Positions 8,928 through 17,012 of a stretch of DNA of 64,000 bases are shown in pieces. How positions within the stretch are numbered: position 1 is the stretch's first letter; every line of letters starts with the position of its first letter. The stretch spans positions 186,001 to 250,000 of the forward strand of contig JBHENC010000001.1 of NCBI GenBank assembly GCA_046262295.1, written 5' to 3'. The notes under the pieces were generated by a model. It worked only from the letters and a program-made list of their open reading frames with translations. It was not told where the DNA came from and searched no databases. The stretch is from JBHENC01 sp046262295 (GTDB lineage: Bacteria; Acidobacteriota; Blastocatellia; Pyrinomonadales; Pyrinomonadaceae). The position numbers and the translations under genes were made by a program.

Positions 8928-9554
8928 TTATTTTTTGTCTGTGTAATCGGAGGTGAGCGGGGTGCGTTCATCGTAAGGAAGATCGCTGTTCGGACTTTGT
9001 ATGTCGCGCAGCCCGGCGACGGTATCGCGTATTCGTGCGGCGAGCTGTTCGATGGTTTCCGCGCGTCTGCGCGCCGTCTCAGGGAGGACTTCGCGCAGAA
9101 GAAGTTGCGCCTGACCGAGCACCCCCGTCAAGGGATTGTTGATTTCGTGTCGCACGTGCGCGACACGTTCGGCAATGTCCGCCAGCTTCGCTTCCTGCCC
9201 GGCGATAATGGCGCGCAACTGTTTTTCCAATGCTTTAGCGTCTTCGTTATCCCGCAAATTTTCTTCTGTATCGGTCGTCATATTCGGCATCTTCCGAAAA
9301 TCACACAGCAACGGCTCGCAATGCGTGTCACGCATTTTTTCTAAAAGGCGACATCGCGTTGTGTCGCCACCAGCCGCGCCAACTATCGTTTCCATTGTGC
9401 TTCCGATTGCAGCATTGAGCAAGCGGAAATATTGCGCGGTCGATTGATGAAGAGAACGCCGGTGAATAACAGGCATCCCGCGTGCTTGCAGACCGCGACA
9501 CAAAGCGGAAAGAGAATCTTTTTTGCCGCGCAAATGAATAATGCTTGTCAAAGA
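8928..9554 (-). CDS. Histidine-kinase-like protein with dimerisation/phosphoacceptor domain but no ATPase domain
   Basis: About 208 residues from a TTG at 9554 (GGGGGCG upstream); a shorter start at the ATG at 9281 is possible. The C-terminal half has a coiled coil followed by VRHEINNPLTGVLGQAQLLL, a classic HisKA H-box with phosphoacceptor His. The protein then ends after about 60 more residues, with no HATPase_c N, G1 or G2 boxes. The N-terminal part (SIIHLRGKKDSLSALCRGL ... CDFRKMP) looks like an alpha/beta, possibly receiver-like, domain but lacks clear acidic residues. It could be a phosphotransfer or decoy dimerisation partner, or a truncated kinase. Confidence 0.6.
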   Translation of the reverse strand, partial: SLTSIIHLRGKKDSLSALCRGLQARGMPVIHRRSLHQSTAQYFRLLNAAIGSTMETIVGAAGGDTTRCRLLEKMRDTHCEPLLCDFRKMPNMTTDTEENLRDNEDAKALEKQLRAIIAGQEAKLADIAERVAHVRHEINNPLTGVLGQAQLLLREVLPETARRRAETIEQLAARIRDTVAGLRDIQSPNSDLPYDERTPLTSDYTDKK

Positions 9555-9613
9555 TGCGCCCCCAGTTGACAACACGCCGATCGAAACGTAAATTTACGTC
9601 TGCTTAAAAAGCT

Positions 9614-9684
9614 TGGGAGGTCGTCCAATGGTAGGACTCCAGACTCTGGATCTGGCTATCGGGGTTCGAGTCCCTGCCTCCCAG
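9614..9684 (+). tRNA. tRNA-Gln (anticodon CTG)
   Basis: A 71-base cloverleaf: acceptor TGGGAGG with CCTCCCA, anticodon stem CCAGA/TCTGG around the loop CTCTGGA (anticodon CTG), and T-arm GGTTCGAGTCC with discriminator G. The terminal CCA is not encoded. Confidence 0.93.
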
Positions 9685-9705
9685 AAATCATCAAGGCCGG
9701 ATTCA

Positions 9706-9870
9706 TTATAGCAGCGAGGGATTTGTCGGCGCGATTTTAAGATAGCGCCCTTCGCGGTCGAGAACTAAGATGACGTCGGTCATCGCGGCGAAGCGTGCGC
9801 GCGACTCCATTTCCGAAGCGCGCACCGCTTGCTTGTGTCGTGCAGGTTCTTGCCTCAATTCTCCACTCAT
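9706..9870 (-). pseudogene. Truncated PAS-domain fragment beside tRNA-Gln
   Basis: From an ATG at 9870 about 54 residues are readable, ending in ARFAAMTDVILVLDREGRY then LKIAPTNPSLL and a stop. This is the beginning of a PAS sensor domain of the kind found in acidobacterial GGDEF and kinase proteins, cut off after roughly 35 residues of PAS, 21 bases before the tRNA on the opposite strand. No continuation is found downstream. I read it as a gene remnant; the upstream extension to 10023 has no recognisable features. Confidence 0.5.
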
Positions 9871-10485
9871 CATTGACAGGCTCCGTTTCTGAAATCTGCG
9901 ACCGGAGGCAAGAAAATCAGCGTAGACACTTGTAGATAGCGGGACGTGCGCGGCATAAAGAGTTGTGCGCCGTCGTCTGTTACGCCAAGATTCTCCAGCA
10001 AATGCGGCCGGAGAAAACGCCACATTACAGCCATCATGACCGCCCGCCGCTATAACGTAGCACCAAACAGTGTGTAATCTTCAAAAGTTGCGGCATATCC
10101 AATCCTCACAGCATGGCAGCAGAGCTTAGCGTAAACGATACGTGTGATGGAGAGAATCTTGACACTTTCTATCGAGAGGGATGTTCATCCAAAAGTTCGG
10201 GGCGCATCGGTAAGTTTACATTTCGGGGCGCGCCCACGAGTTTACATCAAAGTTCGGCTTTATGCCCGCGCCGTTTCGGGCAACGCCCTTTCGTTTCCCT
10301 GCTGCCATATAATCAACGCGATTTGAAATACAGCGAATGCGTATTTTCCACACGCCGCCTTCAATTTCCTTTTAGCATGACACAGCGCGAAGGTTGTCGC
10401 GGCGGCAGGCTCAAGGTTAAAATTTCCAGATCAAGTCGTCCCGCAGAATTCCACTCGTTCGATAAAGTACAAAAGGAGTCTTCAG
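9871..10485. other. Intergenic region upstream of the first S9 peptidase
   Basis: About 600 bases with no supported gene. It contains the tandem 26-base repeat at 10196-10247 and presumably the peptidase promoter, for which I see no good consensus. Confidence 0.5.
10196..10247 (+). repeat. Two tandem 26-bp repeats
   Basis: Each unit is TTCGGGGCGC, seven variable bases, then AGTTTACAT. The conserved ends with a variable centre look like a paired binding site rather than simple slippage. A partial third TTCGG begins at 10253. They lie about 240 bases before the S9 peptidase start. Confidence 0.6.
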
Positions 10486-12498
10486 ATGCACCGGAGAAGT
10501 ATCTTCGTAATATTGCTGCTTGTGTTCGCGCTCGGTTTGAGCGCACGCGCGGCTGACCGAAATCGCTTAACGCTCGATCTGTTTTTAGATTGGGAGTATG
10601 TCTTGTCGCCGCAAATCTCGCCGGACGGCAGCCAGATTGTTTATACGCGGCGGTGGACAGATAAAGTCAACGACAAGTATGAAAACGAAATCTGGATTGT
10701 GAACACGGACGGCAGCCGCAATCGCTTTCTGGTCAAAGGCTCTGCGCCGCAGTGGTCGCCGGACGGCAAGCGGCTCGCCTACGTCGCGGCAGGCCAACCG
10801 ACGGGCGCGCAGATTTTCGTCAAGTGGATGGACACGGCGGATGCGGGCACGCAACTGACTTTCACGGAACGCCCCGCCGCCAATCTGCAATGGTCGCCCG
10901 ACGGCAAACGAATCGCCTTCAACATGATCGTCACGGCGAAGCCCAATCTGCGTGTCACGTTGCCTGCAAAGCCCGAAGGCGCGAAATGGATTGATCCGCC
11001 GCGCGTCGTTGACCGTCTCAATTATCGCTCCGACGGCAGCGGTTACAGGCCGGAAGGCTTTATGCACATCTTCGTCGTGCCCGACACCGGCGGCACACCA
11101 CGACAATTAACCGACGGCGATTACAATCACGACGCGCCCGCATGGATGCCCGATTCGCAAACCATCGTTTTCAGCGCCGTGCGCAAGCCCGAAGCCGAAT
11201 ACGTTCGCGGCGGGCAGGATATCTATGCGCTCAACATCGCCAGCGGCCAGACAAAAGCTTTGACGGATCGCAACGGCCCCGATGTCGAACCGGCCATTTC
11301 ACCCGACGGACGCCACATCGCCTACACGGGCTACGATCAAACGGAGAACACTTACACCGTCTCGAAGCTTTACGTGATGGATGCGGACGGGCGTAACAAA
11401 CGCGTATTGAGCGAAGGCTTCGACCGCTCGCCGTTCGATTTGTTGTGGGCTGAAGACAACAGCGGCGTTTACTTTAACGCGGAAGATCGCGGCACGAACA
11501 ATCTTTACTTCATGTCAATGAAAGGCGGCACGCCGCGCCAGATAACGAAGGGCAGTCATCAGCTTCTCGCCTCGACGATGAGCAGAAACGGCAGCATCGC
11601 AAGCATTCTCTCAAGCCCGACGGAACCCGGCGATGTCGTCGCGTTCAGTGTCAAACAACCCGTGCCGCGCAAGCTGACGCACGCCAACGATGATCTGCTT
11701 GAGAATCGCAAGCTCGGCAATGTGGAAGAGATTTGGTACGACTCTGTCGGCGGCAAAAAGATTCAGGGCTGGATCGTGAAACCACCGGACTTCGACGCTA
11801 CGAAAAAATATCCGTTGCTGCTTTATATTCACGGCGGCCCGCACGCGATGTACGGCGTCGGCTTCAACTTCGAGTTTCAGAATCACGCCGCCGAAAATTA
11901 CGTCGTGCTCTACACCAACCCGCGCGGCTCGACGGGCTATGGCCAAGAGTTCGGCAACGCGATTAACAATAATTATCCCGGCGACGATTACACGGATTTG
12001 ATGAACGGCGTGGATGCGGTTATCGGGAAAGGCTACGTTGACGAACGCAATCTGTTTGTGACGGGCGGAAGCGGCGGCGGCGTGCTGACCTCTTGGATCG
12101 TCGGCCACACGGATCGCTTTGCCGCCGCCGCCGCGATGAAGCCCGTGATTAACTGGTACAGCTTCGTCGGCACGACCGATGGCGCGGACTGGTATTACAA
12201 TTTCAAGAAGCTGCCCTGGGAAGACCCCGCAGAACACTTGCGCCGCTCGCCCATCACCTACGTCGGCAACGTCAAAACACCGACAATGTTGTTAACCGGC
12301 GAACTGGATTTGCGCACGCCGATTGAGCAGACCGAACAATTTTACCGCGCCCTCAAGCTACGCAAAGTTGATACGATGATGGTGCGCCTCAACGACGAAT
12401 ATCACGGCTTCAATGCGCTCGGACTGCGCCATCCGTCGAATCGCCTGCAACAGATACTCTATTTGCGCAGTTGGTTCGATAAGTACAAAAGGAAGTAG
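10486..12498 (+). CDS. Secreted S9-family (prolyl-oligopeptidase-like) peptidase
   Basis: 670 residues with an AAAGGAG ribosome site just upstream. A signal peptide ending in SARA is followed by a TolB/WD40-like seven-bladed propeller (about 30-390) with repeated SPDG motifs, then an alpha/beta-hydrolase domain. The oxyanion region reads YIHGGPHAMYG, the nucleophile elbow TGGSGGGVLTSW (Ser near 529), acid Asp in GELDLRTP (near 606) and His in EYHGF (near 640). Most S9 enzymes have GxSYGG; here Tyr is replaced by Gly. The likely role is periplasmic or extracellular cleavage of short peptides. A stem-loop follows. Confidence 0.88.
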   Translation: MHRRSIFVILLLVFALGLSARAADRNRLTLDLFLDWEYVLSPQISPDGSQIVYTRRWTDKVNDKYENEIWIVNTDGSRNRFLVKGSAPQWSPDGKRLAYVAAGQPTGAQIFVKWMDTADAGTQLTFTERPAANLQWSPDGKRIAFNMIVTAKPNLRVTLPAKPEGAKWIDPPRVVDRLNYRSDGSGYRPEGFMHIFVVPDTGGTPRQLTDGDYNHDAPAWMPDSQTIVFSAVRKPEAEYVRGGQDIYALNIASGQTKALTDRNGPDVEPAISPDGRHIAYTGYDQTENTYTVSKLYVMDADGRNKRVLSEGFDRSPFDLLWAEDNSGVYFNAEDRGTNNLYFMSMKGGTPRQITKGSHQLLASTMSRNGSIASILSSPTEPGDVVAFSVKQPVPRKLTHANDDLLENRKLGNVEEIWYDSVGGKKIQGWIVKPPDFDATKKYPLLLYIHGGPHAMYGVGFNFEFQNHAAENYVVLYTNPRGSTGYGQEFGNAINNNYPGDDYTDLMNGVDAVIGKGYVDERNLFVTGGSGGGVLTSWIVGHTDRFAAAAAMKPVINWYSFVGTTDGADWYYNFKKLPWEDPAEHLRRSPITYVGNVKTPTMLLTGELDLRTPIEQTEQFYRALKLRKVDTMMVRLNDEYHGFNALGLRHPSNRLQQILYLRSWFDKYKRK

Positions 12499-12524
12499 CC
12501 CGGCGCATTTGGCGTAGCAATAAT

Positions 12525-12556
12525 GTAGGGGCAGCGCGCCCTCGCCCTGCCCCTGC
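12525..12556. terminator. Stem-loop between convergent genes
   Basis: AGGGGCAG pairs with CTGCCCCT (extendable by a wobble and one more pair) between the S9 peptidase and malQ ends. There is no T-run, so it may be a simple bidirectional structure. Confidence 0.4.
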
Positions 12557-12585
12557 AATTTACGCGCATGGTTTGATATTGCAGC

Positions 12586-14154
12586 TTATTTAATTTGCAG
12601 GCGGCGCGCGTTGCCATTATCCGCGTTGCCGCTGCTTCGCCCGTAGGTTTCCGTCAGCTCTTTGAGACGTTCGGTTAGGTTGCCGGTAAGCGCGTCCGCC
12701 GTATAGCGCCAGTGCCAGTTGCCTGCATTGCTCGCCGGAAGATTCATGCGCGCTTCGGTTCCCAAACCGAGTACGTCTTGCAGCGGAATAATCGCGGTGT
12801 CGGCGACGGAGGCGAGCACGGCGCGTATAAAGTCCCAGTGAATTTCGCGCCCGTCGGTGTTTAAGTAAGTCAGGCAAAATTCTCTTTCGCGTTTGATCTG
12901 CGCGGCATCGCGCGTCGAGCCTGCGCCCGCGTGAGAATGAAACCAGCCGACGATGGTATCGTTGTCGTGCGTGCCCGTGTAGACGACGACGTTGCGTTTG
13001 TAGTTATGCGGCAAATCTGCGTTATGCGGATCGCCGCCGAACGCGAATTGCAGAATACGCATTCCCGGAAAATCGAAATCATCGCGCAGGGCTTCCACGT
13101 CCGGCGTAATGACGCCCAAATCTTCGGCGAGAATCGGCAGTTGTCCGAGCGATTGACGAATCGCCGTGAAGAGTTCGCGTCCCGGCGCAGTGACCCAGCG
13201 CCCGCGCTCCGCCGTTTTATCTCCGCCGGGAATTTCCCAGCTTGCGGCGAAGCCTCTGAAGTGGTCTATACGCAAAATGTCAACGAGTTGCAGAGAGGCG
13301 CGGGTGCGTTCGATCCACCACTTGAAATTATCCGCGCGCATATGCTCCCAATTGTAGAGCGGGTTGCCCCAGAGCTGTCCCGTCGCGCTGAAATAATCGG
13401 GCGGAACGCCTGCGATAACTGTCGGTGCGCCGTCGTCGTTTAGTTTGAATTGATCCGGGTGCGTCCACACGTCCGCCGAATCGTGCGCGACGAAAATAGG
13501 GATGTCGCCGATGAGTTGGACGGATGCCGCATGGCAATAATCTTTGAGCGCCGTCCACTGCTTGAAGAAAAGAAACTGATAAAACTTTTGCGCGTCCACT
13601 TCATCACGCAGAGTTTCGCGCGCGTCGGCAAGCGCGCGTGAATCGCGGCGAGCGAGCGGCGCATCCCATTTATTCCACGCCGCGCCGCCGTGTGCGTTTT
13701 TGAGGGCGCGGTAAAGCGCGTAGTCTTCAAGCCACGCGGCGTGGCGTTGCGAGAAGCCTTCAAGCTCGCTGCGCAGCCCGGTGTCGGTCGTGCGCTTGAA
13801 ATTCTCGAACGCACGCGCGAGCAACTGGTTTTTGAATTCGATGACGTGTTGATAATCAATGTGCGCGGCCGGAAAACGCGGCGCGCGTGCAAGGTCTTCG
13901 CGCTGAAGTAAATTTTCTTCGACGAGCCGTTCGGGACTGACGAGCAAAGTATTGCCCGCGAAGGCGGAGAAACATTGATAGGGTGAATCGCCGTATCCCG
14001 TCGGGCCGAGCGGCAACACTTGCCAGAGGGTTTGATTGCTTGCGTGTAGAAAGTCAACGAAGCGGCGCGCCTCGTCGCCCAGATCACCGATGCCGTATGC
14101 TCCCGGCAAAGACGTCGGATGAAGAAGGATGCCGCTTGACCGTGTAAAGTTCAC
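12586..14154 (-). CDS. malQ: 4-alpha-glucanotransferase (amylomaltase)
   Basis: 522 residues, GH77. GTG start supported by AGAGAGGA. It transfers maltooligosaccharide units between alpha-1,4-glucans in glycogen and maltodextrin metabolism, in the cytoplasm. The N-terminus SSGILLHPTSLPGAYGIGDLG and QVLPLGPTGYGDSPYQ are diagnostic. The nucleophile Asp is in ILRIDHFRGF, the general acid Glu in ILAEDLGVITPDV, and the third carboxylate in TGTHDNDT. Length matches the bacterial amylomaltases. It stands alone, divergent from the esterase gene. Confidence 0.95.
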   Translation of the reverse strand: MNFTRSSGILLHPTSLPGAYGIGDLGDEARRFVDFLHASNQTLWQVLPLGPTGYGDSPYQCFSAFAGNTLLVSPERLVEENLLQREDLARAPRFPAAHIDYQHVIEFKNQLLARAFENFKRTTDTGLRSELEGFSQRHAAWLEDYALYRALKNAHGGAAWNKWDAPLARRDSRALADARETLRDEVDAQKFYQFLFFKQWTALKDYCHAASVQLIGDIPIFVAHDSADVWTHPDQFKLNDDGAPTVIAGVPPDYFSATGQLWGNPLYNWEHMRADNFKWWIERTRASLQLVDILRIDHFRGFAASWEIPGGDKTAERGRWVTAPGRELFTAIRQSLGQLPILAEDLGVITPDVEALRDDFDFPGMRILQFAFGGDPHNADLPHNYKRNVVVYTGTHDNDTIVGWFHSHAGAGSTRDAAQIKREREFCLTYLNTDGREIHWDFIRAVLASVADTAIIPLQDVLGLGTEARMNLPASNAGNWHWRYTADALTGNLTERLKELTETYGRSSGNADNGNARRLQIK

Positions 14155-14339
14155 GTCTAATCCTCTCTCTCTTTAAGGTGAAGCGCGTTTCCTTTTTGGA
14201 GATCGCTTCATCTTTGAATTCGGAAATTCGCGGTGAACTAAAGTTTCGGGGAGGGTCAATATACTCTGCGGTCGTTCCCTACGGCAATAACCGTCGAACG
14301 ACGCAAACGGTCTGGAAAATTCATGAAAGGAAACTGCAA

Positions 14340-15212
14340 ATGCCGCAACTGTTTTTTCATCTCGCCGCACAGGTGCTGATTCTCGCGCTTTGCGGTACAG
14401 GTTCAAGCCGCACGATGACGCACATAGAGCACACGCTGACAGGCGAGTTTCGGACTCATAAAGATTTTCATTCGCGTTTTCTTTCAATTGACCGCGATGT
14501 GTTGGTGTATCTGCCGCCGGGCTACGACGCGCATTCATTGCAGCGATACCCTGTGCTTTATCTGCATGACGGGCAGAACTTATTCGACGGCGCGACATCC
14601 TATATTCCGGGCATGGAATGGCGCGTTGACGAAACGGCGCAAACGCTTATCGAATCGCACATCATCAGGCCGCTAATCATCGTCGGCATTTACAACGCGG
14701 GCATGGAGCGCGTCAACGAGTACACACCGACGCGCGATGCCCGTCACAACGCGGGCGGCCACGCGGATTTGTATGGCCGCATGATCGTCGAAGAACTCAA
14801 GCCGTTCATTGACGCACACTATCGCACGCTGAAGGACGCGCGACACACGGGCATCGGCGGTTCGTCGCTCGGCGGCCTCGTCTCGCTTCATCTGGGACTC
14901 AAGTATCCGCAGACGTTCGGGCAGATCGCCGTCATGTCGCCCTCCGTGTGGTGGGACGACAAAGCGATTGTGCGCGAAGTGCAAACTCTCAAGACGAAGC
15001 CGCTCCTTGATATCTGGCTCGACATGGGAACAAAGGAAGGCGGGGCTGCGACGATCACTAATGCGCGGCTGTTACGTGATGCGCTTACGGCCAAAGGCTG
15101 GCGACAGGGCGCAGATTTGATGTATGTGGAAGCAGAAGGCGCAACGCACAACGAAGCGGCGTGGGCGGCGCGTATTGGCGATGTTCTTAAATATTTTTCC
15201 TCGCAGCGGTGA
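14340..15212 (+). CDS. Secreted esterase D / enterochelin-esterase-like hydrolase
   Basis: 290 residues from the ATG at 14340, chosen for AAGGAA 10 bases upstream and because a hydrophobic signal peptide (LFFHLAAQVLILALCGTGSS) starts there; the frame extends upstream but without features. The fold is alpha/beta hydrolase of the putative-esterase family (PF00756): VLVYLPPGYD, YPVLYLHDGQNLFD, nucleophile in GIGGSSLGG, and His in ATHNEAAW. A Cys after the hydrophobic stretch (LALCGTG) may be a lipobox. The substrate cannot be told from sequence; family members act on siderophore esters, feruloyl esters or acylated sugars. It converges with the phosphatase gene with only 9 bases between. Confidence 0.82.
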   Translation: MPQLFFHLAAQVLILALCGTGSSRTMTHIEHTLTGEFRTHKDFHSRFLSIDRDVLVYLPPGYDAHSLQRYPVLYLHDGQNLFDGATSYIPGMEWRVDETAQTLIESHIIRPLIIVGIYNAGMERVNEYTPTRDARHNAGGHADLYGRMIVEELKPFIDAHYRTLKDARHTGIGGSSLGGLVSLHLGLKYPQTFGQIAVMSPSVWWDDKAIVREVQTLKTKPLLDIWLDMGTKEGGAATITNARLLRDALTAKGWRQGADLMYVEAEGATHNEAAWAARIGDVLKYFSSQR

Positions 15213-15221
15213 GCAGGATTG

Positions 15222-16988
15222 CTACTTCACTTTCATTACCACGAACGTCAGATCGTCGTGCTGCGGCGTGCCCGCGCTCCACTCGCGCACGCGGCGTTTG
15301 ATTTCTTCACTCACTTCGCTGGCCGGTAAATGCGCGGCTTCGATTAGGATTTCCTGCAATCTATCTTCGCCGAACTCTTCGTCTTCCGCGTTAAGCGACT
15401 CGGTGACGCCGTCCGTATAGGCGACTATCAGATCGTCCGTTTGCAGTTGAATTGTTTCCTGATCGTAAACGCAATCGTTGAGCACACCGATGGCCGGGCC
15501 GCCGTTCGTCAGCTTCACAACGATTTGCGACGAAGGCTTCGTGTGCGGCGTCGCAAGCACAGTTGCGCCGTCACCGTCACCGCTACTACTACGGCGTGCG
15601 CTTAAAGCAAACGCGCCGATGTTTACTTCCTGCCGGATAATTGGTTTGGAATGCGCGCGCTGATCGGTCTTCGTTCGCACGAGCAGAGGCGGATTGTGTC
15701 CGGCGTTGACGTAGGATAAACGCCGGGTTGTTTCTTCAAACTGTGCGTAGAAAAAGGTCGCGTAGCTGCTTGCGCCCGTCGAACTGTACATCAAACGGTT
15801 CATCGTCGAAACCAAATCCGCGAGCGGTTTTTCGACGCCGATCAATTGATTATGCGCCGTCGCCTGACTGCGCAAAGAAGCCTGAACGATTGACATTAAA
15901 AGCGCGGCGGAGATTCCCTTGCCCGCCACGTCCGCCACCGCGATTCCGATCTGCCCGTCAGCGAGCGCGAGAAAATCATAATAGTCGCCGCCGACTTCGC
16001 GCGCAGGCTGGCAAAAGCCCGTCAGCTCCAACGAATCCGACGCGGGCGGATGCTCCGGGAAAAGCCGCTGCTGCACTTCGATGGCGAGCGCGACTTCTCG
16101 CTTCAAGCGTTCCTCTTCGGCCATTCGCCCGACGAGCTTCGCGTTCTCGATAATGAAAGCCATTTGCCCGGCGACGGAGATGAGCATACGGTTATCTTCG
16201 GCGGTGAATTCCCGTTTGTTCGCACGCGCTCCCAGAGAGATGACGCCGACCAACTGATCTTTCATCATGATCTGCAGCAGAAGCCTCGAGCCGATGCGTT
16301 GCAGCACCGCGCTTTCTCTTTGCCGCGCAATCTTCTCCGCCGGAGCGCCGCCATCGAGCGCACGCATCCACACCTCGAAATCTTTCGCGTCCAACTTTAA
16401 CGGCACGGCCAGCCTCCGCAGCCGCCTCACTATAAACGAATCGCGCGCCAGCCTGAGAGATTCCGGCTTCAGCGATTGCGGCGTCGCGCGATGGCTTAGC
16501 TCGCCCGACTGCTCGGCTTCGCACGGCGGCGAGCAGATGGCGCACACGTAATCGCCCGAAGCATCGTCACGGACGAAGATGGAAACATTTTCCGTATCGA
16601 GCGCATCATGGATTCTGTCGGTGACTAACTGAAACAGTTCTTCGAGCGCGTTCACGCCGCGCGCCGCGTGCCCCAGATCGGAAAGTATCTGCCGCTCGTC
16701 GTACTGATGGCCGAAGAACCGCACTTCGATAATATTCAACGCGCGGCGTCTGGCGAGCGCGTGCAGCAAGCCGAACAAAGTCAGGACAAAGATTGTTGCC
16801 GTGATGTCCGCACGATTGCCGATGCCGTCGAGCAATGCGGCGCGCTCACCCGTCAGCAAAAAGCTTAGCACCGCGACGACGACTGCAATCTCCGCCAGAA
16901 GCAGCACGCGCGCGGGCGATGCTCTACGCCGCACTGCGCCCCAGAGTCCCGTTAGTCTTCGTCCGGCAATTCGCCGCAATTTTCTCAT
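15222..16988 (-). CDS. Membrane-anchored GAF-SpoIIE (PP2C-type) serine phosphatase
   Basis: 588 residues. Two N-terminal membrane segments (about 28-48 and 60-80) precede a GAF domain (about 115-290; IHDALDTENVSIFVRDD) and a linker coiled coil with EVALAIEVQQRLFPEHPP, then the SpoIIE/RsbU phosphatase domain (about 340-588) with the metal-binding motifs REVGGDYYDF, VADVAGKGISAALLM, YVNAGHNPPLL and AYTDGVTESLN. Proteins of this plan dephosphorylate anti-sigma-antagonist proteins in partner-switching stress responses. No STAS or anti-sigma kinase gene is adjacent. It starts 24 bases after the ADOP permease stop, so the two may be co-transcribed. Confidence 0.9.
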   Translation of the reverse strand: MRKLRRIAGRRLTGLWGAVRRRASPARVLLLAEIAVVVAVLSFLLTGERAALLDGIGNRADITATIFVLTLFGLLHALARRRALNIIEVRFFGHQYDERQILSDLGHAARGVNALEELFQLVTDRIHDALDTENVSIFVRDDASGDYVCAICSPPCEAEQSGELSHRATPQSLKPESLRLARDSFIVRRLRRLAVPLKLDAKDFEVWMRALDGGAPAEKIARQRESAVLQRIGSRLLLQIMMKDQLVGVISLGARANKREFTAEDNRMLISVAGQMAFIIENAKLVGRMAEEERLKREVALAIEVQQRLFPEHPPASDSLELTGFCQPAREVGGDYYDFLALADGQIGIAVADVAGKGISAALLMSIVQASLRSQATAHNQLIGVEKPLADLVSTMNRLMYSSTGASSYATFFYAQFEETTRRLSYVNAGHNPPLLVRTKTDQRAHSKPIIRQEVNIGAFALSARRSSSGDGDGATVLATPHTKPSSQIVVKLTNGGPAIGVLNDCVYDQETIQLQTDDLIVAYTDGVTESLNAEDEEFGEDRLQEILIEAAHLPASEVSEEIKRRVREWSAGTPQHDDLTFVVMKVK

Positions 16989-17012
16989 ACGTCACGCCCG
17001 CTCGTGTCCGGC

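Noticed and set aside
9600..10500. Integrated element at tRNA-Gln
   Set aside because: No integrase gene and no repeat of the tRNA 3' end were seen in the window.
10113..10556. Plus-strand open frame of 147 residues upstream of the S9 peptidase
   Set aside because: It overlaps the peptidase start, has no ribosome site and includes the tandem repeats.
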